Source: Saposhnikovia divaricata
Taxonomy: Eukaryota > Streptophyta > Magnoliopsida > Apiales > Apiaceae
Length of the DNA: 64,000 nucleotides
Reading direction: 5' to 3'
Assembly: GCA_036435485.1 (NCBI GenBank)
Contig: CM071598.1
Span: 204,889,148-204,953,147, forward strand
The notes beneath the pieces are model-generated. The model did no database searches. It was not told where the DNA came from and saw only the letters and a program-made list of their open reading frames with translations. Every line of letters starts with the position of its first letter. The stretch's first letter is position 1. The translations under genes were made by a program, and so were the position numbers. Of this stretch, positions 35,372-47,780 are shown one piece after another.

Positions 35372-35827
35372 TTAATTCTTTCCTTGTACCAGATACATAA
35401 GAGATGCAGAGCTTTTCTCATGAGTTCTTCCGCTAATGAATTGGCTGACAAAAGCGGCACTCAACTCTTTAAAGGAGCTAATCGAATTTGCAGGTAATCG
35501 GCTATACCATCTTTGAGCCATGCCCGACAGGGTTTGAGGAAGTGCTCTGCACTTTAGAGCATCACTTGCAGGCTGCAATAGCAGTGCGTTTGAGAATGTC
35601 CTGACGTGATTTGTGGGGTCACCCGTTCCATCATAAGCCTTAATTGTCGGCATCTTGAACTTCTTGGAAATACGAGCATATATCACCTCCTCAATAAACG
35701 GGGGTGTGGGATCATCAGGATCTCCAAGAGGCATTAGATCTTTGGGGTTTCCCTTGGGGGTTTCCACCCTTGTTGTTCTTCCAGTAGGGGCATCAGCCCT
35801 TCTTTGACTCCTTGAAGATCTTTCCAA
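35372..35827 (-). pseudogene. Tat gag domain
   Basis: Carries KMPTIKAYDGTGDPTNHVRT and AQRWYSRLPANSISSFKELS, hallmarks of Tat-type gag. Ends at a stop after LVQGKN. Confidence 0.85.
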
Positions 35828-35828
35828 A

Positions 35829-36272
35829 TCAATAAGGGGAATCCCTCCTGCAATCGGAGGAGGTCAATTTTGATTTTGTCTCGCTTGCCCTCTTGCCATG
35901 TCGTCCTTCATCATTGATAGTCTGTGTCCTCCTTCGAGGTTCTCTGCTAGCGCGTCGCCTTCTCGGGGCTTCATCATGATCGTCGTCCTCAGATGACGAG
36001 TCGTCAGTATAGGGACCAGAGTAGTCATCATATTCCTGATCTCGGCCCAACCCCCTATTATAAGTAGGCTCCTGAATTAGCAAGGCATGACCGCTTGTTC
36101 CAATACCTCGAGTAGCAGGAGGGTAGTTAGGCAGACCATACAACGGGTTGGTATTTGTAGGGAGATCCGTAGTATGGATTCGTACCCATGGGGGTAGCGT
36201 GCAATTAACGTTATCGAGAGAAGAAACCACCATCTGAAGAGGATTGGTTTCTTGGATTTGACGAAGGACCAC
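35829..36272 (-). pseudogene. Tat gag N-terminal region
   Basis: 147 codons between the primer site and the gag domain. It has an acidic patch (DDSSSEDDDHDEA) then an arginine-rich patch (PRRRRASREPRRR), usual for the start of Tat gag. In a different frame from the following segment. Confidence 0.65.
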
Positions 36273-36474
36273 CGATAGAGTCCCCTCAACATGGGGAATC
36301 GTCCCTGGGGGTTGAGAGACTAGAGGTTTAATGATCGCCCCTGTTAATGGGGTTTATTGACCTTCTTCAGTAGTGATAGACGGATCAGAAGTGGCGGGTG
36401 GAGCAGAGCTAAGGGGTATGGCCTAGGTCAAGGCTGATGTTGTTCTTCGTGTTTGAACAATGGTTGATGTTGTT

Positions 36475-36492
36475 GTCCCACAGATGGCGCCA
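36475..36492 (-). other. Primer binding site of the Tat element
   Basis: On the - strand TGGCGCCATCTGTGGGAC, two bases inside the LTR end. The TGGCGCC core with this extension is frequent in Tat elements. Confidence 0.8.
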
Positions 36493-36494
36493 AA

Positions 36495-36965
36495 TGATGT
36501 GGAATAAAAATGAGGGTTTGTATGTATTTAATGCTAGGGTTCGTGAGCTTCATGCTTTAATGGTTGTGTCTGCGTTCGAGACTGATTGGTCCTCACAGAG
36601 TGCCTACGTATCTCAAGGTCGAGAATCAGGCCAAAAACGTAGTTCTGAGAATGAGGGGTCAGGCCCTTATATAGGCTGCGGGAGCCTTAGAATTATGGTA
36701 GGATTTGGAGACTTGGTGGGCAAGCCACATCCTTTGAGGAAGGTTCTAGACTCCTTCCTTGTAGGAATCAGTTTCCATGTTGAATTGGGTGACTTGGAGG
36801 CTACTCCTAATGATATTGTTTCCTTGTTTGACTCTTATTGATGAGTTGTTTATCAGCTTTAATATTAATTACGAAATTAATAATTAATTAAAATGGGCCC
36901 CACGTTCGGACTCTAATTAATGCCACATTAAATGTGTCTTTATGGCTTACTTTTAGCCCATATCA
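36495..36965 (-). repeat. 5' LTR of the Tat element
   Basis: Partner of 12403-12898, 25 bp shorter mainly because of gaps near its outer end. Flanked on the right by TAATT. Confidence 0.9.
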
Positions 36966-36986
36966 TAATTAATTAGCAAAAAAGTG

Positions 36987-37302
36987 CTCCCTCTGTCCCA
37001 TTTTATATGATCCTTATTCCTTTTGGTATGTTCCAAAAAGAATGAAACTACTATATTTACTATTTTATAATACTAGTTTTCACTATTACACCCACTACCC
37101 ACTACTTCTCCATTTTATATTTTTTTTATATTAAATAAATACTATTACACCCACTATTTTCTCCACTATCTCAAATTTATTATTAAATATTGATAGGCAC
37201 CATCATTTTATCCTTTTTTAACTAATTTTACTCTTTTTTTACTATCTTTTCTTACTTTACGTAAAAACAAAAAAGCTCATATAATTCGGGACGGAAAAAT
37301 TA
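36987..37302. mobile_element. Stowaway-like MITE
   Basis: The left end CTCCCTCTGTCCCATTTTATATGA is a standard Tc1/mariner (Stowaway) terminus. The right end CATATAATTCGGGACGGA is its inverted but decayed partner. Interior AT-rich. Confidence 0.7.
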
Positions 37303-37862
37303 TAAAAATTCGTGATTTGGGTATTTGTGTTAGCTCCCCCCATGTAGAAAAACATAAATTATTGTGTATTTAATATTATCTAATTTGAGAACCCTTATAA
37401 TTTTGATATTTGTAATTGATCTTGTAGCATCCTGATATATGATCCTAGTCATTTAAAAATTCTTTGCAAGTGATCTTGTTGCATGTACATAACCAGATTA
37501 AAGTTTTAAAATGTTGTAATAATTTTTTGGAGTATCATTCTTTAATAAATGCATTATATGTTATACATTTTTGGTTCACTTATATTTTAACATATAATTT
37601 CAAATAGTTTGTCTATTTATTATACTAAATCAGCTAATTACTACTATGAGAACTATCCTATTTTGCTCCAACTTCTCAAAACTTTATTACAAATGGAAAT
37701 TAATTCGATAAGTAACTAGGTTTAAACAATTAACATCTATTCTTCTATTACTGTATATTATATGTCAACACAAGGTTAAAATATGTCAAGAAATTGCCTG
37801 TGTATGTATTAGAAATTTGACATTCTCCTTAATAATTCATGTCTTAACCATTGTATTATGAT

Positions 37863-38470
37863 GAGCTTTGGTTACATTTTTAAAAATCTTACTACATAAA
37901 CCACATTTTCTCCCTTTATCTTATACTTTTTCTTATTTTAATCTTTCAGTTAATAAAATGTTAATTTATATTCCCTATGTCCTTCTTTACACTTTCCTTT
38001 TCCTTTTAGGAATGTCCCTCTCAATTCTTTATATTCTATATTGACCGGTTTTACAATTTTTCTTAACCTTCGTGACATTTGTATCACTCATTTGTATCAT
38101 TTGTAAACAAATGAGAGAGACGAAGGAAGTAATATTTATTTAACTCCATTTTTTTCAATTTTCAAAGTTCTGTATATTACTATGAGAGTAGCACTCCTAA
38201 AGAATATATGATATAGAATTATATCTTTTAAAATGTTTTAACGATTGTGCTATAATGAGCTTTGGTTACATTTTAAAAATCTTAATACATAAACCACATT
38301 TTCTCCCTTTATTTTATACTTTTTCTTATTGTAACCTTTGAGTAAATAAAATGTTAATTTATAATATATATTTAACTCCATTTTTTTCAATTTTTAAAGT
38401 TCTGTATGTTACTGTAGAGTAGCATTCCCAAAGAATATGTGATATAGAGTTATATCTTTTAAGTGTTATA
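37863..38470. repeat. Tandem duplication of a ~200-bp unit, one copy interrupted by a MITE
   Basis: GAGCTTTGGTTACATTTT...CTTTATNTTATACTTTTTCTTATT...AAAATGTTAATTTATA occurs at 37863-37970 and again at 38262-38367. The continuation TTTAACTCCATTTTTTTCAATTTT...GATATAGA follows at 38138-38215 in the first copy and directly in the second. The break in the first copy is exactly a MITE. Confidence 0.85.
37971..38129. mobile_element. Small Stowaway-like MITE in the first duplicate
   Basis: TTCCCTATGTCCTTC at the left and GACGAAGGAAG at the right, flanked by TA on both sides (37969-37970, 38130-38131). The empty site is preserved in the second duplicate at 38367. Confidence 0.75.
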
Positions 38471-38509
38471 TTTTCTATATAATCTTTGCTCTATGTTATA
38501 GTCAATTTT

Positions 38510-38740
38510 TTTTGTTTTAAACATAATTTTAGAATTATTCAAAAAATTCTATTGTTGATCAATATTTTTTCTATCACACTATAAAAGAGAATCTTCTGTA
38601 AACTAACGGCCTTACTATGTTTTTAATTAATTTATAAATTTTTAATTTACTTATATTTTTTCGGTTGAATACATATTGATTATGTTATTAATTGTTATGA
38701 TTCACATTTAATACATATTATATCTCTCATTATGTATGAT
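38510..38740. repeat. Dispersed ~220-bp repeat, copy 1
   Basis: From TTTTAAACATAATTTTAGAATTATTC to TATCTCTCATTAT it matches 39253-39470 with about one change in ten bases. The nature of the unit is not recognised. Confidence 0.75.
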
Positions 38741-39139
38741 TTGATAACTAAAATTTATATAATTCTTAAAATCAAATCTTATTTTTTATTTAAATGATTT
38801 AACACTACATCGCGACGTATGCAAATAATGTTTTTTTTGGACTCGGTTATATTATGTATAATCTAATTTTTTGTTTCTATATAAATTATTTCAATTGATA
38901 GAAGAGAATTGTAGAGTATGGTCAGTCGATTAAAGTATTTTTTTATAATTTTATCTACCCAGTATTTTAGAAATAATATTAAATAACATTTCATTATTAA
39001 AAAAAAAAGAGGATGAGGCAAAAAGAGAAGAGAGATGGTTTATCTTATAGAATTTTTAAACAAAACTCAAAATTAACTATAGTACAATTGGTTAAGGCAT
39101 GAATTTAAGACTAGTGGTTTGATTCCCAACACAAAAATA

Positions 39140-39203
39140 ATTTCATTATTTTTTACATAATTATTACAAACATTATTTCATTATTTTTTACATAATTATT
39201 AAA
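39140..39203. repeat. Tandem ~34-bp duplication
   Basis: ATTTCATTATTTTTTACATAATTATTA occurs twice in a row. Confidence 0.75.
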
Positions 39204-39252
39204 GAATGACATTTTTTTAACATTTTAAAAAATAGGGATAAATTTTTGTATT

Positions 39253-39470
39253 TTAAACATAATTTTAGAATTATTCAAAAAAATTTATTGTTGATCAATA
39301 TTTTCTCTATCACATTATAAAAGAGAATTTTCTGTAAAATAACGGTCTTACTATGTTTTTTATTAATTTATAAATTTTTACTTTACTTATATTTTTTTGG
39401 TTGAATAGATATCGATTATGTTATTCATTGTTATGATTCGCATTTTATACATACTATATCTTTCATTATA
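39253..39470. repeat. Dispersed ~220-bp repeat, copy 2
   Basis: Same orientation and order as 38510-38740 (for example GAATTATTCAAAAAA, TTGTTGATCAATATT, AAAAGAGAATTTTCTGTAAA). Confidence 0.75.
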
Positions 39471-40479
39471 TTTTATTTGAATTAATCATGTATTGATACA
39501 TAAAATATAATATAAAACTTTACTCTAATATAAATAACATATAATATGTATTGCATCTCATTATTTATTCTTGAGTATTTTATAAATTAAAAAAACAGTC
39601 TTGAAATTATTATTTAATTATATAATAATCATTTTCATGTCCTTTGTTCGTCACTCTAATGTTTAACAATATCCTTTTTTGAAAATGACATGTAATATTT
39701 TAATAACTTTACTATTTCTTACATTTTCATTATTTACTCACATTTTCTTCAATTTTTTAACTTTCCTCATAATTATAAATCTCCTCACTCACCCTGTTAA
39801 TAATTGATGTTGAGACTAAGTGAATAATAAATTTATCCATTTTTCTTACTTTCTTCCATTTTTTCACTTTTTTAATATGCAAAGACAATCTTTATTTGAT
39901 ATTTATAAATATATCTAAAATTTAATTCATATATCTAAATAATTATTATTACATTAATAATATAATAATGATTGATAATTAGATTAATCATGTATATGAA
40001 CAGTGAAAAAGTATATAGTTAGATTTGCTTAAAAGAAGATAAATATTTTTTTGAAAAATTATGTATAACATATATGGAACATGATTCATTTTGAGTTAAA
40101 ATATAATTCAAAAAGTATTTTTATATGAATACACAAATTATTTCATTAAAATCACAAGCGTCCGTGTTATACACGAATAATTATGTTAAAATAATTATTT
40201 ATATTATATTCAATTGTTTAATTTGATAAAGTTCAGTTCACGTCATTTAATATTAAATAAATATTTGAATAATTAAAAATAATTATCTAACTTTTATCAT
40301 ATAGATATCTATCAAAATTTTGTAAAATCAAATATTAAAGAAAAAAAATGTATTTATGAAAATGTTAATGCAACATTACAAAATTACTGTAGAGATCTAA
40401 GATAAGGTTTAATTATTATCTTTTACTATTTTTTAATTATAAATTTATTATGATATCTATAAAAATTCGTGCCAGCAAT
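39471..40479. other. AT-rich intergenic DNA
   Basis: No gene, RNA or clear transposon boundary seen. Confidence 0.5.
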
Positions 40480-40513
40480 AATTTTGACGTGCATCTCACG
40501 GCTTTTATGCTAG
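40480..40513 (+). mobile_element. Helitron-like 3' terminus
   Basis: A hairpin CGTG-CATCT-CACG (40488-40500) is followed 10 bases later by CTAG and a T, as at Helitron 3' ends. The 5' end is not located, so the element is incompletely defined. Confidence 0.4.
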
Positions 40514-41278
40514 TATTTAAATAGTTTAACTTTATTCTGACTTCTCAAAATTCTATTACAATTGAAATCAATTTGATAAGTAGCTAGGTTTAACCAACAT
40601 TTAAATAGTTTAACCTTAGAACCTATATTATAAATACAGTTAAACCTCGAATACGTTCGGACTGAAAAATTTATCGATGTAAAAAATACATTATATCGGG
40701 AAAAATTATTCATTTAATAAAATTATTCGTTTATCAAATATTCATTTATAGAGGTTCTACTGTGTATATGTTGAACAAGTTCATAATGTCATTACTAATA
40801 ATATAGATGTCATAAGAATAAGTTATCTTCTTAATATCTCAAAAATCTGTAATACGTACATTCATGTCTAGCTGGTTAAATGTAAAATAAATCATGATAA
40901 ATATTTTTTTCCATTCTTCTCATTTGTTATATATGAGTTCAGTATGAAAATTAAAAAATATACTCCATCGCTCACACTCATTTCTTTACATATTTTTAAC
41001 ACGCATTTTAAGATGTATATAAAGTATAGTTTCATAACTTATTTTTAAAATTTTCTTTCTTTGAATAAAAATTTAAACATTAAATTTTTATTCATAAAAA
41101 AAAATTATAAATAAATTATGGAAATAACTTTTTGTAAAAGTCTTAAAATGCCTGTCACGTCGGCAATGTAAACAATTTAGGAAATAGTGAAATGTAAAAA
41201 ATTGGAGGAAATTGAGAAAATATTAATTTGTTTATGATGTGTACTCCGCTCCTTAACGATACAACTGTGTAAAATATA

Positions 41279-41831
41279 CTAGCATGCACTGGTTTATTTT
41301 GATAATTTATAAATTTTATTTATGTTATAATTATGTTTTAATATAATCATTATTTTTAAAAATTATTTTAATATTAATTAAATATAATTTAATATAAATT
41401 TAATTAATGATATACATGATTTAAAATTTATATTATAAAATTTTCAGTTAGATATGGGATTTGAATCTTGAATGTTTAGTAAAATAATTTAATCTTAAAA
41501 TATACCTTATAATTACATCTAACGTTCTATTAATTACTAAAAATCTAACAATATGGTGTAATATTTTTGGGTATACATTAATGATTGCAAAATTATGTTT
41601 TAAATTAAAATGTAATGTATTTAATTAGAAAAAAAAACATTGATGATTGACAGAAAATGTATAATTGATGTTTTTAAGTGTTTATAAAAGATAATATCAA
41701 CTAAAAGTAAACATGAAAAGGTAATCGAGTAATGACCATTAATATATTGTTCTATTATTTATTTTATTAATTAGGATAACCAAACCGACAAACTTTCCAT
41801 ATTTCGGCTTAAATATAATAATATAGATAGA
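41279..41831 (-). mobile_element. Possible non-autonomous Helitron
   Basis: On the - strand it starts TCTATCTATATTATTATATTT after an A and ends GCTAG before a T. The start resembles that of the other two Helitrons here. The 3' hairpin is poor, so the call is tentative. Confidence 0.4.
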
Positions 41832-43469
41832 TGTTTTCTATTATAAACAATGTATACTGAATTTTAATATATTTTATTAATAATCAAAAGATATAGTATG
41901 ATATTTTTGGATATATATTAGTGAATTAAAAATTGGAAAGATAATATCCGTTGGATTCGAATTTGGACATAATTTTCTAATATCCGTCAGATTCGGATAC
42001 AAATTCGAATAATAATTTCGGATTTCGAATTCGGATTCGGATATAGGCAGATCCGTATCGAAATATCCATTTGATAACCCAATACTAAATCAAGCAATTT
42101 GCAAAATGAAATGATATTGCCTTCCACTACTTGCACTTTTTTAATAATTTCCTTAGTTTATACTAATAATTTAGGAAAGTGGGTTACCAAAATCATGATT
42201 TTAGAATATAATACTAATATATTAATAACCGGCGAGTCAATTACCTAGCAAGTGCAACTAGGACCCACTTGTTTTCCACCTACACTCGTATGTTTCACAG
42301 TTTCCATGTAGCCCTAGTTTTTGGGGCACCAAAAAAACTAAGCTTCTCTGGTGTCACTTGCTACTTTATTTACTCATTTTTTTATTTGTTGAGGAAATAT
42401 ATTCAAATTGTTTTACATTATTTTTAGAATTACCTATTTTTAAATTTTAAGTAATTATCCCATTTGAAATTCCAATATTTAAAAATTTCATGATTACAAG
42501 AGGAGAACAGGTGACAAAATTAGCAGGGTACTACATGCAATACACATGCCTTGATATATATTTATTATTTAATTAAAATAATTTTATTTTCAAATTTTCA
42601 TCATAATCTACTTTATATCAATACTTTTATTCAATTATTTTTTAAACCTAACATTAAACTCACCATATTTCTATATATAGTAATAAATTATTTCATAATA
42701 TTCACTTTCTCTTTATATATTGAAAGATAATATTTATATTCTTCCTACACAAAATTTGAAACGCTAGGGACCTTGGAGTTGAAATTGAATGTTTTAACTT
42801 TTAATATGAAGATAAATAAGGTTATCAAAAAGAAGATAGAAATGCTCTGATAAGTTAATAGTAATTTTATATATGTAAATACAATTTGATAATACGATTA
42901 CGTACCCCAAAGGCACATTTGCAATGCTTGAATTAGTACAAAAGTTGTGCTTAATTTTGTAGGTTGTTGATGTCTCTTTGTACAAAAACAAATATTTCTA
43001 AGAAGAAAAATACAAGTTTGTCTTTTCCTTTTCTATTTCACTCGTCATATTTCTGGAAGTCCGCCGATTTTAATTAGCTTACTTTTCAATCACTTCAATT
43101 TAAGCAAAATTTTAATTAGCTTAATTTTAGTTTGTTAATTTAAGTATTGTATTAAGGGCCTTAATACTACATTATGTGTGTTTAGATATCTTAAATTGAG
43201 TAAGTTTTAACTTAAAATGAATAAGAAATAGAAAAATATTTATAAGTTATATGGGTGTTACGATAAATTTACTTATAAGTTAGTAAAGTATTTTATTCAA
43301 TTAAACTAAAAAATTATTATTTAATAGAATAATCTCAATACTGTATATGCATTTTAAATTAAAGAGATATTTAAAACAGAAATTTAAAATTTAAAATATT
43401 CAATAAGTAATGAAAGAAGAAATAGGTTGGAAAAAAAGTATGTTATTACTAACAATCAACTTATTCACA
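41832..43469. other. AT-rich intergenic DNA
   Basis: Contains short degenerate repeats of ATTCGGAT (about 41945-42060). No gene seen. Confidence 0.5.
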
Positions 43470-43879
43470 TCTATATACAATAATAAGCTAAAGGGCTATA
43501 ATTTGTAGTTTGGTTATCCTATTTTGTTCCTCATTTTTGGTTATCCCTTATTCATAACCGTTAGATTTTCAACTCAAATAGATTATGACCGTTAGATACA
43601 ATAATACTAAAAGTTGGAAATCTAAAATTCGAATCGCGCTAACAACATTTTAATATAAAATTAATATTAGATTATGTTATATAGAAAGGTTGAAGGTTCG
43701 ATTCCCACCAACAACATATTAATTTAGATTTAATACTAAAAAATATTTATATGCAAAGGTCTAAAATTTAAATTTTCCCAACATATTAAATGTAATATTT
43801 ATAATATTATATATACTAAATCATAAGTAAATTAAAAAAAATTAAAAGTAACCCGTGTTTTGCACGGACTATAAACTAG
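43470..43879 (+). mobile_element. Non-autonomous Helitron, second copy of the 10722 family
   Basis: Starts TCTATATACAATAATAAGC after an A and ends CTAG before a T. It has a good 3' hairpin CCGTG-TTTTG-CACGG. Shares interior blocks with 10722-11080 (CTCATTTTTGGTTATCCCTTATTCATAACC; ATTCCCACCAACAACATATTAATTTA). Confidence 0.78.
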
Positions 43880-44339
43880 TATAAATTATAAATTAACTTA
43901 ATAAAATGAGTTACCAAATACTATTCATAAATTTTTACGGGTTTATAATTATAAACTGACTTAATTTAAGTTTGCCAAACAAGCATTAATGTGTATATAT
44001 CTTATTTTTCTTAGCTCTTTTTTCTACAAACACATGAATCTACTGATCTTAAATATATATGTTCAAATTTTACCCATTGTGTATTTTATTATTATTAAGC
44101 TCTTTCTCTTACAAACACAATCTACTCTTAAATATGTTCAAATTTTACTTTGAGATCTAGACAAAAGCTATCTAGCTACATACTACTACATAAAAATATA
44201 TAACTTCCATATATAGGGCTGTTAAGTATATTTTATTATTTAAACATTTGGCATCTACTGCACGAGAGTGATTCCCTATATATATTGGCCGTAGATACCC
44301 TAATGCAAATGAGCTTAGAAGAATTGTAACTTAAGTTTG

Positions 44340-44970
44340 TTTTGTGGAAGCTATTTTATTAGGAAAATATTTTTTTAATTTTTTTGTATTCATTTAGATT
44401 TTGAAAATTTATTTTTAGAAAAAATCATTTTGTATGTTTTTTTAATTTTAAAAAGTATTTTTAAATTTTTCCGTGTTTGTTTGATTTTCAAAAAAATTGA
44501 TGATTTTTCGGAAAAATGACTTTTTCCAGAAACATGGGAAAACATTTTTCATCTTTTTTATTTTTTTCATAATAGCAAAATAAATAGAAAAAGAAATTGA
44601 GAATTTTTTTTTCGAGAAATACGTTTTTGATAAATTTTATTCTGACAAATATCTTCTAGAGAAAATACTAAGAAAATTTTTCCCCATCATTTGTTTTCAG
44701 GAACATTTTTTTCAAGAATTTTTTTCCCCATAAAGTTTTCCCGCCAGAGATTTTTTTTCTTGAGAAATTTTTCCTAAGAAATTTTTTTCCCTGAATTTTT
44801 TTTCAAGAATTTTTTCCGAAAAAAATTTCTCGAAAAAGGATTTTCTTGAGAAAAGCATTTTTAAGAACTTTTTTTTTTAAAAATTCTTAACATAAATTTT
44901 TGTGAAAAACATTTTACCGGGAAAAATTTTCAGAATAATATCTTCTACGAAAATAATTTTTCAAAATCAA
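44340..44970. repeat. Dense GAAAA/TTTTC quasi-palindromic tract
   Basis: Some 600 bp made almost entirely of imperfect GAAAAATTTTTC, TTCTTGAGAAA and AAGAATTTTTTCC words with many short inverted repeats. No fixed unit length, coding capacity or TE ends are seen. Confidence 0.7.
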
Positions 44971-45221
44971 TGATAAATAATCAAAACAATATACACTTAA
45001 GGGTAAAGAAGAAAAATGTTTAAATCATGATATTAAAATAACTAGGTTAATGGTATCTTACGTAAAGCATATGCAAAATCTCATTAATAAAGGAATATTA
45101 GTGTTATGATTAACTTAAAATGTTGGTCGAATACGTAAAATGCTAGAAAAGGAATTAAAATGTAATTAGTACTCCTATATATTTGGTGAGCCGCTTGTGC
45201 TTATATTACGTACATAACATT

Positions 45222-45417
45222 GATGAGTACTGCTACGTTTTACAAAAGTTTTAACAAAACTTTTACCAAATGACGCGACATGAAATGTGTCAAATTTTAA
45301 TTGGAAATTCATATGGAAATTTTATTTTATTATTAAAAAAGTTACCATGTTCACTTTTGACATATCAATTTTTGAAAAAAATTTTGAAACAAAATTTAGA
45401 ATATCTAATATTTCTCT
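45222..45417. mobile_element. MITE-like element with ACAAAAGTTTT-type inverted ends
   Basis: The left CTGCTACGTTTTACAAAAGTTTT and right AAAATTTTGAAACAAAATTTAGAATATC are loosely complementary, with the flanking ACAAAACTTTTACC typical of small plant MITEs. Ends are approximate. Confidence 0.35.
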
Positions 45418-47000
45418 GACATAAGAGATCACTTCTTGCATCCCGTGGAATGATTAGTAAATACTGATGATTTGCTAACACAATTGATTGTGTCTTCTCA
45501 TGGTCTAGTTGATTCCCACAAGTATCAAGCATAGTGTTATGGAATTGACAAATTTGTGGCAGACATAATTAGGGTTTGCCCACCGAAGGTTACAACTAAT
45601 TCGGGTTTCATTTAAATAAAATTGTTAAATCAATATGGTCCGTAAATTTATTATTAAATGTGTGGACGGCTATGACTTCCACTCACGTGTCAGTCACCTT
45701 AGATTAATTGTCTCACTTTTTTAATCATTTAAATGATTACCCAGCTAATTCGATCTTACGAATCATTGCTGCAGTTTCAACGGCTTCATTATTCAAAGCT
45801 TGGTCTATTATAATATATATGTAGCTTTGATATTATTCGATAATTGACGACGGAGATCGTATTTGTATTCTCCCCGAAATTTGTAAGGTGACATGAGAAA
45901 GGTCAAGTAAAATAAGGTATAAATGCTTCATGTGATCAGAGTCCATGATATATGATTGATATTTTATTATGCACGAATTTTTTTTTTATAATAGATGAGA
46001 TTATTACTAGTTGTTTATGCAAATATAGAGTTTAGAGTTTTTCCAATGGTATTGGTTAAAAATGGTTGTTGTGTTCCAATGATATATGTTGTGTATGTTG
46101 TGCTCCAATTTTATTTTAGCTTATTATAAATAAAATATATTTTTATAAGGTAATAGATCATATAAAATGTCTTCTGCATTGAAGATGCTCTTAAGATAAT
46201 TATTTTAGAATTTCCATTTATTTGTCATTAAAATTTACAAATAGACGATTCCTCAAGACAATCAATTAGTATTCTATGGACGTGTAAATTTACCTGATAA
46301 GTAATTTAAATCTGAAGTGATCCTTCGAAAGAATTAACTGATCACAAGCTAAGTCGTTAGCAATTTAAAAAAAAAAAACAAATTAGCAAAAAATAAAAGA
46401 AGAAAAACTCACAAGCTAAGTCTACACGTTCAGCGAACTCAGCGGCTCATTTTATAGATAGAGGGACTGGTTCTATGACTGATCATAAGGAATGGTTCTA
46501 TGTACAATCCTTCCTCATCCATGTATTGAATCTTGATTCGTTATAAGAGTTTTCTCAGCTTTATTTCAAAAAAGAAAGTCTACAAATTTAAAATAAGAAT
46601 CTTTTGCCGTTTGATACCGTTTGGAATTATTGTAAAAGGGCGATCCTGAGGATGACATTATAATAGTAAATTTCGATGCCATGCCAAGGGTTGAAATAAG
46701 AAATTACCTGGTTACCAAAAAATAATGTGTGCTCTATCACCATTACCAAACATCATTACTTGGTAACATTTAGAATTGTACTTAATTACTATTGGCTACA
46801 ATCTTGAAGTAGAGCCTTAAAATTTTGTGATTTGCAGATAATAGTGAGATTACTAATTAAATATTCATGTTTTATTTCGTTATCATTTCTTTTGAATTAG
46901 TTTGCCTAATTCACCTTTTAATTAGTCCAATTAATTTTAGAAGAGTATGTTTGGTAGAAGATAATTAATGAAATTATAAGGTCACGGTGCAATAAAGCTT
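45418..47000. other. Intergenic DNA without recognised genes
   Basis: More GC than its neighbours near 45440-45900 but no long open frame. GAAGATGCTCTTA near 46180-46195 may be the end of a decayed MITE. Confidence 0.45.
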
Positions 47001-47290
47001 GGCCCTGTTTGGCTGATTGAATTAGCTGTTTTGACTAGCGGATTGAATTAGTTGTTTTGACTAGCAGATTTAAATTAGTTGTTTTGTATAAAAGTGTTTG
47101 GTAAATAGCTTTTTGAGTAACTTTTTGTGACAAATAACAAACCTCTAATTGAAAAAACTCCTAAAATGAGCTTTTTCAAAATTAACCTTTTGATCCCAAA
47201 CCTCTAAATTTAGAGGTTTCATTTGGTCAAACCTCTAATTTACCCCAAATCTCTAATTTTATCCAAAACCTCTAACTTCCAAACACCCCC
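47001..47290. mobile_element. MITE with GGCCCTGTTTGG / CCAAACACCCCC ends
   Basis: Inverted termini with CTT on each side (46998-47000, 47291-47293), a 3-bp duplication as in PIF/Harbinger elements. The interior has three copies of a ~27-bp unit (AATTAGTTGTTTTGACTAGC) near the left end. Confidence 0.65.
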
Positions 47291-47298
47291 CTTCGTCC

Positions 47299-47780
47299 TA
47301 GGTGTAATCGAGCCAAGCTGAACATTGTCAAGTTCGAGTTCGAACTCGACCAAATAATTCGGGTTAAAGTTCAATTGAGCCTTTCATTCTTAACTCGAAA
47401 CTCGGCTCGTCGAAAGTTTGATATATTCAATTTCGCCTCGAAAGCTTGACTCGATTTCATCAAATATAAGTTCGAATATGATTATTTCGGCTCGAGTTTG
47501 GTTCAAGTTCAATTTGATTAAATATATGAATTATATACAAATATAAAATATTTAGAAAATATATATGTATAATATATAAATAATAAAAATAATAAAGGTT
47601 TGATTAGGCTCGCAAACCTTACCAGTCGAATAATTTGAAGCTCAAGCTCGGCTGGGTATAAGATTCGAATAGTTGAAGCTCGAGCTCGGCTTGATTATTT
47701 TCTAGCCAAAATTTGAATATTTTAAGTACCAAGCTCGAGTAGCTCACGAACAGTAACAATCTGACTCGTTTACACCCCTA
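47299..47780. mobile_element. hAT-like MITE rich in CTCGAG words
   Basis: Left TAGGTGTAATCGAGCCAAGC and right GACTCGTTTACACCCCTA are inverted partners of the TAGGGGTGTAAACGAGC type found in plant hAT-related MITEs. The interior is full of GCTCGAGCTCGGCT-like words. No clear 8-bp duplication. Confidence 0.6.

Larger units (their letters stand above)
12403..36965 (-). mobile_element. Tat-lineage Ty3/gypsy element, ~24.6 kb including nested insertions
   Basis: LTRs at 12403-12898 and 36495-36965 are homologous and begin TG and end CA. The 5-bp flanks match: TAATT at 12398-12402 and TAATT at 36966-36970. So both LTRs belong to one insertion although 23.6 kb lie between them. A primer site adjoins the right LTR and a purine tract the left one, giving - orientation. 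Gag, protease and part of RT survive (33281-36272). RNase H and integrase are missing. An antisense ORF (20956-22185) and tandem repeats near the 3' LTR fit the Tat lineage, known for extra ORFs and repeat arrays in that position. Two Athila-like elements and an LTR fragment account for most of the interior. Confidence 0.85.
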
